Origin: Pseudomonas gingeri
Lineage (GTDB): Bacteria > Pseudomonadota > Gammaproteobacteria > Pseudomonadales > Pseudomonadaceae
NCBI RefSeq assembly: GCF_013385635.1
Contig: NZ_JACAPR010000007.1
Location: 29,260-93,259 of the forward strand
Direction of reading: 5' to 3'
Length of the DNA: 64,000 nt
Below, piece after piece: positions 38,762-47,404 of this stretch (positions are counted from its first letter, which is position 1; each line of letters begins with the position of its first letter). The position numbers and the translations under genes are program-made. The notes under the pieces were generated by a model, which saw nothing but the letters and a program-made list of their open reading frames with translations, was not told the origin of the DNA and did no database searches.

Positions 38762-39814
38762 ATGCGTTTGTTCAAGTTATTGAGTGTCGGTTGCCTTTCC
38801 CTGCTGAGCCTGGCGATTCATGCCGAAACCCTGAACGGTCTGTATCAGGTGCGCGAACCGGTCGCCAGCCAGACCCCGGATGAGCGTAACCAGGCCACCC
38901 AGCGTGCGCTGGAGACGCTGGTACTGCGCCTGACCGGCGACCCCAAGGCGGCGCAGAGCCCGGGGTTGGCCGAGGTGCGCAAGGACCCGCAGCAGATCAT
39001 CAGCCAGTACGGCTATGACGCCGGGCCGCCGCAGAGCCTGCAAGTGGATTTTGATCCGGTGAGTACCGATCGTGCCTTGCGCGGTGCCGGGCTGGCCTTG
39101 TGGGGGAGCAATCGACCGTCGATTCTCGGCTGGTGGCTGAGCGATTCCACCGAGGGTTCGAGCCTGGTGGGCGACGGGCAATCGGCCGCCGAGCCGTTGC
39201 GCCGTGCCGCACAACATCGTGGTCTGCCACTGCGCTTGCCGCTGGCCGACCTGGATGAGCAGATCGTCGCTACCGCGAAGAACCTCGAAGGCTCCGATGC
39301 CTCGCCCTTGCATGCCGCGTCCGAGCGTTATGGCGCCGATGCCTTGCTCGCCGTGCATGCCCATCAGAACGGCGCGCAGTGGGAAGCGAAATGGCGCCTC
39401 TGGCTGGGCGACCAGAAGGAGCAGGGTACGGCCCAGGGCGCGGATACCGCAGCCCTGGCCGACGCCGTGCTGTTGGCGGTGAGCGAACGTCTCGCCCCGC
39501 GTTTTGCCGCCAAGCCCGGCGTGGCCACGGATCAGTTGCTGGAAGTGCAGGGCATGAACCTGGAGCGCTATGCGGCGCTGGGGCATCTGCTTGAGCCTTT
39601 TGGCGGCCGGCCGCTGAGTGTGGATGGCGACCGCATCGTCTATCAGGTCAGCGGCAGCGCGGAGCAACTGCGGGCGCAACTGGGGCTGGCGAAATTGCTG
39701 GAAGTACCGCCGGGCGAAGCGCAGGCGCCCGCGGCGGTCAGCGATCCCACGGCGGCTACCGCGGCACCGGCTGTAGCACCGGCACCGACACCTCAGCTGC
39801 GTTTCCGTTGGTAG
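38762..39814 (+). CDS. DUF2066 periplasmic protein
   Basis: 350 residues with a signal peptide (about 1-21, ending IHAET). The body matches DUF2066: VREPVASQTPDERNQATQRALETLVLRLTGD and ILGWWLSDSTEGSSL. The C-terminal 30 residues are Ala/Pro-rich and end in LRFRW. Function is unknown. The start at 38762 gives the signal peptide at the N-terminus; the frame from 38672 is upstream noise. Probably co-transcribed with perM, 38 bp downstream. Confidence 0.82.
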   Translation: MRLFKLLSVGCLSLLSLAIHAETLNGLYQVREPVASQTPDERNQATQRALETLVLRLTGDPKAAQSPGLAEVRKDPQQIISQYGYDAGPPQSLQVDFDPVSTDRALRGAGLALWGSNRPSILGWWLSDSTEGSSLVGDGQSAAEPLRRAAQHRGLPLRLPLADLDEQIVATAKNLEGSDASPLHAASERYGADALLAVHAHQNGAQWEAKWRLWLGDQKEQGTAQGADTAALADAVLLAVSERLAPRFAAKPGVATDQLLEVQGMNLERYAALGHLLEPFGGRPLSVDGDRIVYQVSGSAEQLRAQLGLAKLLEVPPGEAQAPAAVSDPTAATAAPAVAPAPTPQLRFRW

Positions 39815-39851
39815 TTCATCTTTCCTTCTATATATAAGGCTGGAATCGTCC

Positions 39852-40925
39852 ATGACCGACACCCGTCGATGGATTTGGCTTGGCGCGGCGATCCTGCTGT
39901 GCGTGCTTGTGTACTTGCTGCACCCGATATTGTCGCCATTCCTGGTGGGCATCCTGCTGGCCTACATGTTCGATCCCGTGGTCGATCGGCTGGAGAAATC
40001 CGGTCTGTCGCGGACCTGGGGCGTGGTGGCGGTGTTCGCGCTGTTCACCCTGATCCTGATGACCCTGTTGCTGGTGCTGGTGCCGATGCTGGCCAAGCAA
40101 CTGTTCCGGCTCTATGAGCTGGCACCGCAGATGCTCGACTGGTTGCAGCACACGGCGATGCCCTGGGCGCAGCACAAGTTCGGCCTGGCGGACGGCTTCT
40201 GGAAGTTCGACAAGGTCAAGGCTGCCATCAGCGAGCATATGGGGCAGACCACCGATATCGTCGGTGTGGTCCTGTCCCAGGCGACGGCATCGAGCCTGGC
40301 ACTGATGGGCTGGTTGGCCAACCTGGTGCTGATCCCGGTGGTGAGCTTCTACCTGCTGCGGGACTGGGACCTGATGATGGCGAAGATCCGCAGCCTGCTG
40401 CCGCGTCAGCAGGAGGGGCATATCGTCGCATTGGCCGATGAGTGCCATGGCGTGCTCGGGGCTTTCGTTCGTGGCCAGTTGCTGGTGATGCTGGCGCTCG
40501 GGGTGATCTACGCCGGCGGTTTGATGCTGGTTGGCCTGGAGCTGGGGTTGTTGATCGGCCTGCTGGCGGGCCTGGCGGCCATCGTACCGTACATGGGCTT
40601 CGTGATCGGGATTGGTGCGGCGATCATTGCCGGTCTGTTCCAGTTCGGCGGTGACCTGTATCCAATGATCGGCATCGTCGCGGTGTTCATGATCGGCCAG
40701 GCCCTGGAAGGCATGGTGCTGACGCCGCTGCTGGTGGGCGATCGCATCGGCCTGCATCCGGTCGCGGTGATTTTCGCCATCCTCGCCGGGGGCGAGCTGT
40801 TCGGCTTTACCGGTGTGCTGCTGGCGTTGCCGGTGGCGGCGGTGATCATGGTGCTGGTGCGGCATGTCCATGATCTGTACAAGGAGTCGGATATGTACGG
40901 CGGCCAGGAAGATCCTGACCTCTGA
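39852..40925 (+). CDS. AI-2E family (PerM-type) transporter
   Basis: 357 residues with about eight membrane helices in the AI-2E/TqsA pattern: a pair of N-terminal helices, a long periplasmic or amphipathic stretch (about 80-150), then C-terminal helices containing LAALAAIVPYMGFVIGIGAA-like and LLVGDRIGLHPVAVIFAILAGG motifs. The family includes permeases for AI-2 export and sodium/proton exchange, with no substrate assigned here. It lies just upstream of the palindromic repeats and hda. Confidence 0.82.
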   Translation: MTDTRRWIWLGAAILLCVLVYLLHPILSPFLVGILLAYMFDPVVDRLEKSGLSRTWGVVAVFALFTLILMTLLLVLVPMLAKQLFRLYELAPQMLDWLQHTAMPWAQHKFGLADGFWKFDKVKAAISEHMGQTTDIVGVVLSQATASSLALMGWLANLVLIPVVSFYLLRDWDLMMAKIRSLLPRQQEGHIVALADECHGVLGAFVRGQLLVMLALGVIYAGGLMLVGLELGLLIGLLAGLAAIVPYMGFVIGIGAAIIAGLFQFGGDLYPMIGIVAVFMIGQALEGMVLTPLLVGDRIGLHPVAVIFAILAGGELFGFTGVLLALPVAAVIMVLVRHVHDLYKESDMYGGQEDPDL

Positions 40926-40959
40926 CGCGATTCCTCTGTGGATCGGGCTTGTGTTGATC

Positions 40960-41106
40960 GCTCCCACGCGCGGCAAAGGAATTGTTGATCGTTGTTGATC
41001 GTTCCCACGCTCCGCGTGGGAATGCCTCTCTGGACGCTCTGCGTCCGCTGTTGTGACTCAGAGCGTCACGGTCGGTGTTCCCACGCTGGAGCGTGGGAGT
41101 GATCGG
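40960..41106. repeat. Palindromic intergenic repeats (GTTCCCACGC...GCGTGGGAA type)
   Basis: A 385-bp gap (40926-41310) contains GTTCCCACGCTCCGCGTGGG (41001-41020), then a third arm set GTTCCCACGCTGGAGCGTGG (41078-41097), an arm CTCCCACGCGCGG near 40961, and GGACGCTCTGCGTCC (41032-41046). These strong hairpins form a repeat family distinct from the GTAGGAGC REPs. The remainder (41107-41310) should hold the hda promoter and has no gene. Confidence 0.75.
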
Positions 41107-41310
41107 CGAAGAACCTTTCGCAGGCAAGCCTCACCGCTACGATGATTTGTGTCATTTTTGACGACCCTGCCATCCCCTGATTCCCCTCGGTCAACGCAAA
41201 CCTTTGATTTTGCTTGTGGTCTGCTGCATTGTGCGCCCGGCGTCACGGGTATAAACTTTGCAAACTTTACACAGAGGCCACTAACGGTTCCCTAGAACTG
41301 TTCAGTCAGC

Positions 41311-42015
41311 ATGAAACCGATTCAGCTGCCCCTAGGTGTGCGTCTGCGTGATGACGCTACCTTCATCAACTACTATCCAGGCGCCAATGCCGCTGCACTC
41401 GGCTATGTCGAGCGACTATGCGAAGCCGACGCCGGATGGACCGAAAGCCTGATTTATCTCTGGGGCAAGGACGGCGTGGGGCGTACCCACCTGTTGCAGG
41501 CGGCGTGCCTGCGTTTCGAGCAGTTGGGAGAGCCGGCGGTCTACCTGCCATTGGCCGAGTTGATGGATCGTGGTGTCGAATTGCTGGATAACCTCGAACA
41601 ATACGAACTGGTCTGCCTGGATGACCTGCAAGTGGTCGCCGGCCGGGCGGATTGGGAAGAGGCGCTGTTCCATCTGTTCAACCGTTTGCGCGACAGTGGC
41701 CGTCGCTTGCTGATTGCCGCGTCGACCTCGCCGCGGGAATTGCCGGTGAAACTGGCGGATCTGAAATCGCGCCTGACCCTGGCCCTGATCTTCCAGATGC
41801 GTCCGCTGTCCGACGAAGACAAACTGCGTGCTTTGCAACTGCGTGCTTCAAGACGCGGCCTGCATTTGACCGATGAAGTAGGACATTTCATCCTGACCCG
41901 TGGTACTCGCAGCATGAGTGCGCTGTTCGAGCTGCTCGAGCGTCTCGACCAGGCCTCCCTGCAGGCCCAGCGCAAGCTGACCATTCCCTTCCTGAAAGAA
42001 ACCCTGGGCTGGTAA
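41311..42015 (+). CDS. hda: DnaA regulatory inactivator Hda
   Basis: 234 residues, a DnaA-like AAA+ protein. N-terminal clamp-binding motif MKPIQLPLGVRLRD (QLPLG), a Walker A variant LWGKDGVGRTHLLQAA (Arg replaces Lys, as in Hda), Walker B LVCLDDLQVVAG and the arginine-finger region near 155. With the DNA clamp it stimulates DnaA-ATP hydrolysis and prevents over-initiation. Located between palindromic repeats and an NlpC/P60 gene, as in other Pseudomonas. Confidence 0.93.
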   Translation: MKPIQLPLGVRLRDDATFINYYPGANAAALGYVERLCEADAGWTESLIYLWGKDGVGRTHLLQAACLRFEQLGEPAVYLPLAELMDRGVELLDNLEQYELVCLDDLQVVAGRADWEEALFHLFNRLRDSGRRLLIAASTSPRELPVKLADLKSRLTLALIFQMRPLSDEDKLRALQLRASRRGLHLTDEVGHFILTRGTRSMSALFELLERLDQASLQAQRKLTIPFLKETLGW

Positions 42016-42246
42016 GCGACAGGTAAAGCCCCTAATATTGCGGGCTGCAAGCGGTTTTTCGCCAAATTCCAGACGCCACAAAACCCACGCCAAAAGCATT
42101 TTTCTGGCGCGTACGATCCGTTTGGGTATTAAGTCGTTAGATGTTTTCAGGGTGTGAGCGAGTCACATCTTGTCCCATAAAATTTGCAAATGAGGGTGAT
42201 AGAGGGCATAGTCACGCCTTCTAACAATTCAGCCACGGTCGTGCCC

Positions 42247-42882
42247 ATGCTAAATCGCTTCGCACCCCTCGTGCCTCTCGCACTTGTTACCCTGCTTTTT
42301 GGTTGCGCGGCACATACGCCGGTTTCGCAACAGCAGGTAGAAAATTCAGTCAAGGTTGCTTCGGTTTCTGGCGTCAAATCTTCGTCTGTACTGGACGATG
42401 AGCTGGCCACCGAGAAAGAGCTCGCCGAGTTCGCCGACAGCAAGCCTTATCAGTTGCCCGTCCTGGCCGACAGCATTCTCGAGCGCGGCATGTCCCTGAT
42501 CGGTACCCGTTACCGTTTCGGTGGTACTAACGAGAGTTCCGGTTTTGACTGCAGCGGCTTCATCGGTTATCTGTTCCGTGAGGAAGCGGGCCTGGATCTG
42601 CCGCGTTCCACCCGTGAGATGATCAACGTGAAGGCGCCACTGGTTGCGCGCAACAAGCTCAAGCCGGGTGACCTGCTGTTCTTCGCCACCAATGGTCGTC
42701 GCGGTCGTGTCAGTCACGCCGGGATCTACCTGGGCGATGACCAGTTCATCCATTCCAGCAGCCGCCGCAGCGGTGGTGTCCGGGTCGATAGCCTGGGCGA
42801 CAGCTACTGGAGCAAGACCTTCATTGAGGCCAAGCGCGCACTGGCGATGGCTCCAACCACGGTCACTGCCAGCAACAAGTAG
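42247..42882 (+). CDS. NlpC/P60 cell-wall endopeptidase lipoprotein (first copy)
   Basis: 211 residues with a lipoprotein signal (about 1-19, lipobox LLFGC). A linker (about 25-70) precedes the NlpC/P60 domain: catalytic Cys in SGFDCSGFIGYLF (near 101), His in VSHAGIYLG (near 155) and His in FIHSSSRR. It should cut peptidoglycan peptide stems between D-Glu and meso-Dap. The ATG at 42247 lacks a strong RBS but is followed by the signal peptide. Paired with a second copy 230 bp downstream. Confidence 0.88.
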   Translation: MLNRFAPLVPLALVTLLFGCAAHTPVSQQQVENSVKVASVSGVKSSSVLDDELATEKELAEFADSKPYQLPVLADSILERGMSLIGTRYRFGGTNESSGFDCSGFIGYLFREEAGLDLPRSTREMINVKAPLVARNKLKPGDLLFFATNGRRGRVSHAGIYLGDDQFIHSSSRRSGGVRVDSLGDSYWSKTFIEAKRALAMAPTTVTASNK

Positions 42883-42983
42883 ACTTTCGGACGTTTCGGT
42901 GCCATCGGCCATAGCTGATGGCTAAATGCCAAGCCGCAAGGGCTGGCAAACTGTACAAAAAACGTCCGAAGTTAAAGTGATAC

Positions 42984-43011
42984 TTGAAGTTTGGCTCATA
43001 GCCGCTAGAAT
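42984..43011 (+). promoter_or_regulatory. Sigma-70-like promoter before the second NlpC gene
   Basis: TTGAAG (42984-42989), a 16-bp spacer and TAGAAT (43006-43011) match sigma-70 -35/-10 spacing. The predicted start site is about 43018, only about 17 nt before a terminator-like hairpin. Confidence 0.5.
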
Positions 43012-43034
43012 CCTTACATATTGTTGAGTGTCTG

Positions 43035-43061
43035 ACCGCGCAAGCCTGCTTGCGCGGTTTT
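43035..43061 (+). terminator. Rho-independent terminator-like hairpin between the two NlpC genes
   Basis: ACCGCGCAAG (43035-43044) and CTTGCGCGGT (43049-43058) pair perfectly around CCTG and are followed by TTTTGATTTCTTT. It may end the first NlpC transcript or act as an attenuator for the second, since the best promoter lies upstream of it. Confidence 0.7.
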
Positions 43062-43113
43062 GATTTCTTTACGCCACGGCAGAGCAAGCCGCATTCAGTC
43101 AGGATTTCTGCAC

Positions 43114-43650
43114 ATGTCGACCTCGGCCCGTATCGCCCTTATCGCCCTCACCGCATTGCTCGGTGCCTGTGCCAGCCATGCGCCGCCGCCGCCCGCGCCG
43201 GTGGCCCGTCCGGTGGTCTTCGCGTCCCCGCAACCTTCGTCACCGGAAGCCGAAGATGTCCTGTTCCGGGCATTGGGTCTGGTCGGCACGCCTTATCGCT
43301 GGGGCGGCAATACGCCGGATTCGGGTTTCGATTGCAGTGGCCTGATCAGCTACGTGTACCGTGACATGGCCGGTATCAACCTGCCACGTTCGACCCGTGA
43401 GATGATCGTGATGCGTGCGCCGAATGTGCCGCAGAACGCCTTGCAGACCGGCGATCTGATCTTTTTCGCGACCAATGGTGGCTCCCAGGTCAGTCATGCG
43501 GGGATCTATGTCGGCGAAGGTCGTTTTGTCCACGCGCCGGCCACGGGGGGCACGGTCAAGCTGGACAGCCTGTCCAAGGCCTACTGGCAGCGCGCCTACC
43601 TGAACGCCAAGCGCGTACTGCCGGCCGAACACCTGGCACGCAATCCCTAG
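43114..43650 (+). CDS. NlpC/P60 cell-wall endopeptidase lipoprotein (second copy)
   Basis: 178 residues, lipoprotein signal (lipobox LLGAC, Cys19), Pro-rich linker (about 25-45), then NlpC/P60 with Cys in SGFDCSGLISYVY (near 74), His in VSHAGIYVG and His in FVHAPATGG. Paralogue of the gene 230 bp upstream, sharing LPRSTREMI and DLxFFATNG blocks. The ATG at 43114 gives a correct lipoprotein signal. It is followed closely by a methyltransferase gene. Confidence 0.88.
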   Translation: MSTSARIALIALTALLGACASHAPPPPAPVARPVVFASPQPSSPEAEDVLFRALGLVGTPYRWGGNTPDSGFDCSGLISYVYRDMAGINLPRSTREMIVMRAPNVPQNALQTGDLIFFATNGGSQVSHAGIYVGEGRFVHAPATGGTVKLDSLSKAYWQRAYLNAKRVLPAEHLARNP

Positions 43651-43670
43651 ACTGATTTCGCGAGGTTGTC

Positions 43671-44333
43671 ATGACCGCTCGCACCCTCAAGCTCGACGAT
43701 GCCCTCTACGGCTACCTGCTGGACGTTTCCCTGCGCGAGACGCCGTTGCTCAAGCGCCTGCGGGACGAAACCCAGGCGTTGCCCACGGCGCGCTGGCAGG
43801 TGGCTCCCGAGCAGGGCCAGTTCCTCTCCCTGCTGGTCAGGCTGACCGGCGCCCGGCGCCTGCTCGAAGTCGGCACCTTTACCGGCTACAGCGCCTTGTG
43901 CATGGCTTCGGCGCTGCCGGAGGGCGGTTCGTTGCTCTGCTGCGACATTCCCGGCGACTACAATGCCACGGCGCTGCGCTACTGGCAGGAGGCAGGTGTG
44001 TCCGGGCGGATCGAGCTGCGCCTGGCGCCGGCGCTCGATACTCTGACCGAACTGGAGCGGCAGGGTTTGGGCGAATCCTTCGACCTGATGTTCATCGATG
44101 CCGACAAGGCCAACTATCCACGCTATCTGGAGAGCGCCTTGCGCCTGTTGCGCAGCGGCGGCCTGGCGATTTTCGACAACACCCTGTGGAGTGGCCGGGT
44201 GCTGGAGGTGGATGCGCAAAGCGAGGACACCCGGGCTATCCAGGCATTGAACCTGGCCTTGAAGGACGACTCGCGAGTAGATCTGTCGTTGTTGCCCGTA
44301 GGCGATGGCCTGACCCTGTGTCGCAAGCGTTAG
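43671..44333 (+). CDS. Class I SAM-dependent O-methyltransferase
   Basis: 220 residues of the catechol/caffeoyl-CoA O-methyltransferase type. SAM motif LLEVGTFTGYSALCMA (near 64-79), acidic motif MFIDADKANYPRYL (near 142) and FDNTLWSGRVL. Metal-binding acidic residues are in place. The substrate is unknown; relatives act on small aromatic diols. Twenty base pairs after the NlpC gene, so possibly co-transcribed, and convergent with the PQQ enzyme gene. Confidence 0.85.
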   Translation: MTARTLKLDDALYGYLLDVSLRETPLLKRLRDETQALPTARWQVAPEQGQFLSLLVRLTGARRLLEVGTFTGYSALCMASALPEGGSLLCCDIPGDYNATALRYWQEAGVSGRIELRLAPALDTLTELERQGLGESFDLMFIDADKANYPRYLESALRLLRSGGLAIFDNTLWSGRVLEVDAQSEDTRAIQALNLALKDDSRVDLSLLPVGDGLTLCRKR

Positions 44334-44366
44334 CGCGCAGCCCACAGGGTCATTGCTGTCAGCGGC

Positions 44367-45680
44367 CTATCGGTTGGCAGACACCCGCCAGATCTTGTTG
44401 CCGACATCGTCCGCCACCAGCAAGCCGCCTTGCTGGTCGATCACGACCCCGACCGGGCGACCCATGGCGTTTTCATCCTTGTCGAGAAAGCCTGTCAGCA
44501 CATCCACGGGCTGCCCATTGGGCTTGCCAGCGGCAAAAGGTACGAAGATCACCTTGTAGCCGCTGTGGGGCTTGCGGTTCCAGGAACCGTGCTGGCCGAT
44601 AAAGGCTCCCTGGGTGAACGGCGCCGGGAGTCTGCTGCCTTCGGCAAAGGTCAGTCCCAGGGACGCCGTATGCGGCCCGACGGCGTAATCCGGGGCGATG
44701 GCCTTGGCGATCATCGCCGGGTCCGAAGGTGATACCCGCACATCCACGTGCTGGCCATAGTAGCTGTAGGGCCAGCCATAGAACCCGCCGTCCTTCACCG
44801 AGGTGATGTAGTCCGGTACCAGATCGCTGCCGATCTCGTCCCGCTCGTTCACCGCGGTCCACAGTTTGCCGCTCTGCGGCTCCCAGGCCAGGCCGTTGGG
44901 ATTGCGCAGGCCGGAGGCAAAGATCCGGTGGCTGTGGGTGGCCGGATCGACTTCCCAGATCGCGGCGCGACCTTCTTCCTTGTCCAGGCCGTTTTCGCCG
45001 ACATTGCTGTTGGAACCGACGGTGACGTAGAGCTTTTTCCCGTCCTGGCTGGCGATGACATTCTTGGTCCAGTGGTGATTGAGGGTGCCGCCAGGCAGGT
45101 CGATGACCTTTTCCGGTTGTTCCTTGATCGTGGTTGCGCCGGGCTCGTAGTGGAAGCGCAGCAAGGCATCTGTGTCGGCGACATACAGGTCATTGCCCAC
45201 CAGCGTCATGCCGAAGGGCGAGTTGAGTCGCTCGATAAAGGTCGTGCGGGTTTCCGCGACCCCGTCGTGATTGCTGTCGCGCAGCAGGGTGATGCGATTC
45301 GCGCTGGGCACCCCGGCCCCGGCCTTGCCCATGACCTTGCCGGTGATCCAGCCCTTGATCCCCTGGCTGTCATCGGGCTTGGGGGGCGAGTTGGTCTCGG
45401 CCACCAGCACATCGCCGTTGGGCAGGACATACAACCAGCGCGGATGATCCAGGCCCTCGGCGAAGGCGCCGACTTGGGTGCCGGGAGCGGCCACCGGTCT
45501 GGTGCCCTGGGGCCAGCCGATGGCGGGTGCGATGTTGACCGTGGGAAAGAGGGTCTTGTCCGGTTCCGGGAGCTTGGGCGAGGGGCCGGTGCCATCGGAC
45601 ACCGACAGGGTGGAGCTTTCGCCGCAAGCAGCCAATCCGCTGGCGAGCAGGATGATCAGGGCGTGTTTCTGCTGGAACAT
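44367..45680 (-). CDS. PQQ-dependent sugar/sorbosone dehydrogenase-like lipoprotein
   Basis: 437 residues with a lipoprotein signal (about 1-19, lipobox LAAC). The six-bladed propeller of the soluble glucose dehydrogenase/YliI family is visible: [59 protein letters not shown] and [16 protein letters not shown]. It should oxidise an aldose or sorbosone in the periplasm with PQQ. The PQQ-contact residues cannot be confirmed by eye. Convergent with the methyltransferase gene. Confidence 0.82.
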   Translation of the reverse strand: MFQQKHALIILLASGLAACGESSTLSVSDGTGPSPKLPEPDKTLFPTVNIAPAIGWPQGTRPVAAPGTQVGAFAEGLDHPRWLYVLPNGDVLVAETNSPPKPDDSQGIKGWITGKVMGKAGAGVPSANRITLLRDSNHDGVAETRTTFIERLNSPFGMTLVGNDLYVADTDALLRFHYEPGATTIKEQPEKVIDLPGGTLNHHWTKNVIASQDGKKLYVTVGSNSNVGENGLDKEEGRAAIWEVDPATHSHRIFASGLRNPNGLAWEPQSGKLWTAVNERDEIGSDLVPDYITSVKDGGFYGWPYSYYGQHVDVRVSPSDPAMIAKAIAPDYAVGPHTASLGLTFAEGSRLPAPFTQGAFIGQHGSWNRKPHSGYKVIFVPFAAGKPNGQPVDVLTGFLDKDENAMGRPVGVVIDQQGGLLVADDVGNKIWRVSANR

Positions 45681-45753
45681 GCTGAATCTCCGTCGAGGCT
45701 TACGCTGGTCTAGAAGTAGAGAAGCGTAGTCGGCGCAGGTTCAATCCTTTTGC

Positions 45754-46332
45754 TCAGGCCTCCTTGAACAGCAGGGCGATGCCGGGATGGTAGTGGCCGG
45801 CTTCGTTGTGCAGCTTGCGGTAGGGGTAGGGGAAGTACCAGGCCACGGCGCAGCTGTTGGCTTTTTGCAGGTCGTCGACCATATCCTGCAGGTCTTCCGG
45901 GCTCGGGCTCTGCTGGGGTTTGAATGGCGAGACGAACAGGCAGCCGAGCTTGAGATGATGGGGATAGCTGACCTTCCTGGCGTCGCTGACCGCGTCGAGC
46001 AGGGCCGGCATCAGATTCAGGTTGTTGAAGCGCGGCCAGCGCTGACTGGCGCGGATATACGCCGAGGCGTCCGGCGTGGCGATATGCAGGTCACAGCGGC
46101 CATTGCGGTCGTCTTCCTCGGCCTGCTTCCTGGTCTGGAAATGCTCCAGGGTCACCATCTCCGCCGCCCAGGCCGCAGCCGACAGCAGGCCCAGGTTGGC
46201 GCGCTCATTGAACCAGTAGGGCGCCTGGCCGTCGCCGAGGACCTGGTTATAGCGGTCGATGCAGTCGGACCAGCGTTCCAGGGCCGGGCGCAGGAATTCC
46301 AGTTTCGGGTTGCTGATCGTCAAGCCTTGCAT
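45754..46332 (-). CDS. Conserved hypothetical protein, no signal
   Basis: 192 residues, soluble, no membrane segment. It has mixed helix/strand composition with aromatic-rich stretches (YNQVLGDGQAPYWFNERANLG; WYFPYPYRKLHNEAGHYHPG). I do not recognise a Pfam family. It is divergent from the cobalamin riboswitch and operon, but there is no evidence that it acts in B12 metabolism. Confidence 0.65.
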   Translation of the reverse strand: MQGLTISNPKLEFLRPALERWSDCIDRYNQVLGDGQAPYWFNERANLGLLSAAAWAAEMVTLEHFQTRKQAEEDDRNGRCDLHIATPDASAYIRASQRWPRFNNLNLMPALLDAVSDARKVSYPHHLKLGCLFVSPFKPQQSPSPEDLQDMVDDLQKANSCAVAWYFPYPYRKLHNEAGHYHPGIALLFKEA

Positions 46333-46503
46333 GCTGCTTACCCTTGTTATTGTTGGTTGGGTTATGGCTATTTGATATCACTTCTTGCAGTGTGGCACAA
46401 ATTCTGGCGCCGGTTTATTGATCCGCATCGTCTTTCGATCAACGGGGCGCTCCTCGGCTTTAATTGACGCTCCACCCCCAACCCTCTAACCTTCGCGGCT
46501 TGT

Positions 46504-46697
46504 TTCAGGTGCTCTGTGGCGATCCGTCGACAGGGTGAAACAGGGAAGCCGGTGAGCCCCTTCGACAGGCGCGATTCCGGCGCTGCCCCCGCAACGGTAA
46601 ATGAGTCAAGACTGCGCTTTTCGCCACTGTGCCGCGGCATGGGAAGGCGCGCGGTCCCGCGCTTGCGCAGCTCATGAGTCCGGAGACCGGCCTGATC
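46504..46697 (+). promoter_or_regulatory. Cobalamin (AdoCbl) riboswitch
   Basis: The leader carries the conserved elements in order: CAGGTG near 46506, GGGAAGCCGGTG near 46544, GCCCCCGCAACGGTAA (B12 box, 46585-46600) and AGTCCGGAGACCGG (46677-46690). The match to the class-I cobalamin riboswitch is strong. It sits about 100 bp before cobO, so B12 should repress the whole operon. Confidence 0.93.
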
Positions 46698-46710
46698 CAT
46701 CCCACGGCAT

Positions 46711-46749
46711 CACGGCGGGCGATGCCGGACTGCCTCGGCCGTGCTTTTT
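46711..46749 (+). terminator. Riboswitch expression-platform hairpin
   Basis: CACGGC (46711-46716) pairs with GCCGTG (46738-46743), followed directly by CTTTTTC. The loop is long and G-rich, and CACGGC at 46703 offers an alternative partner. This suggests control by terminator/antiterminator switching, but the structure is inferred. Confidence 0.5.
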
Positions 46750-46792
46750 CCTGCCCCCCGTTTGCCTTATCCAGCCCCAACGGAGAGCTGCC

Positions 46793-47404
46793 ATGAACGA
46801 ATCCCCCGATCGCGACGAACGTCACCTGGCGCGCATGCTGCGCAAAAAGGCCGTTATCGACGAACGTATCGCCAGTGCCCCCAACGAATGCGGGTTGCTG
46901 CTGGTCCTGACCGGCAATGGCAAGGGCAAGAGCAGTTCCGCTTTCGGCATGCTCGCCCGGGCCATGGGCCACGGCATGCAGTGTGGCGTGGTGCAATTTA
47001 TCAAGGGCCGCAACAGCACCGGTGAAGAACTGTTCTTCCGGCGTTTCCCCGAGCAGGTGCGCTTCCATGTGATGGGCGAGGGCTTCACCTGGGAAACCCA
47101 GGATCGCCAGCGCGATATCGCTGCCGCCGAAGCCGCCTGGGCCGTGTCCCGGGAAATGCTCGGCAACCCGGATATCGGCCTGGTGGTGCTCGATGAACTG
47201 AATATCGCCCTCAAGCACGGCTACCTGGATCTCGATCAGGTACTCAGCGACCTGCAGGCCCGCCCGCCCATGCAGCACGTGCTGGTCACCGGCCGCGGTG
47301 CCAGGCCGGAGCTGATCGACCTGGCCGATACCGTGACCGAAATGGGCCTGCTCAAGCACGCGTTCCAGGCCGGGATCAAGGCGCAGAAAGGCATCGAACT
47401 ATGA
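46793..47404 (+). CDS. cobO: Cob(I)yrinic acid a,c-diamide adenosyltransferase CobO
   Basis: 203 residues of the BtuR/CobO/CobP family. P-loop TGNGKGKSSSAFG (near 40-52), DELNIALKHGYLD near 136 and TGRGARPELIDLAD. It transfers the adenosyl group of ATP to Co(I). First gene after the riboswitch. The ATG at 46793 has CGGAGAG before it. Overlaps cobB by 4 nt (ATGA). The frame from 46601 runs through riboswitch RNA and is not coding. Confidence 0.95.
   Translation: MNESPDRDERHLARMLRKKAVIDERIASAPNECGLLLVLTGNGKGKSSSAFGMLARAMGHGMQCGVVQFIKGRNSTGEELFFRRFPEQVRFHVMGEGFTWETQDRQRDIAAAEAAWAVSREMLGNPDIGLVVLDELNIALKHGYLDLDQVLSDLQARPPMQHVLVTGRGARPELIDLADTVTEMGLLKHAFQAGIKAQKGIEL

Noticed and set aside
42016..42060. 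Terminator after hda (AGCCC/GGGCT arms)
   Set aside because: Only a 5-bp stem, a long loop and the T-run is separated from it; too weak to call.
42150..42170. CRP/Vfr-like site TGTGAGCGAGTCACA before the first NlpC gene
   Set aside because: The spacer is 5 bp instead of 6, and no other promoter support is present.
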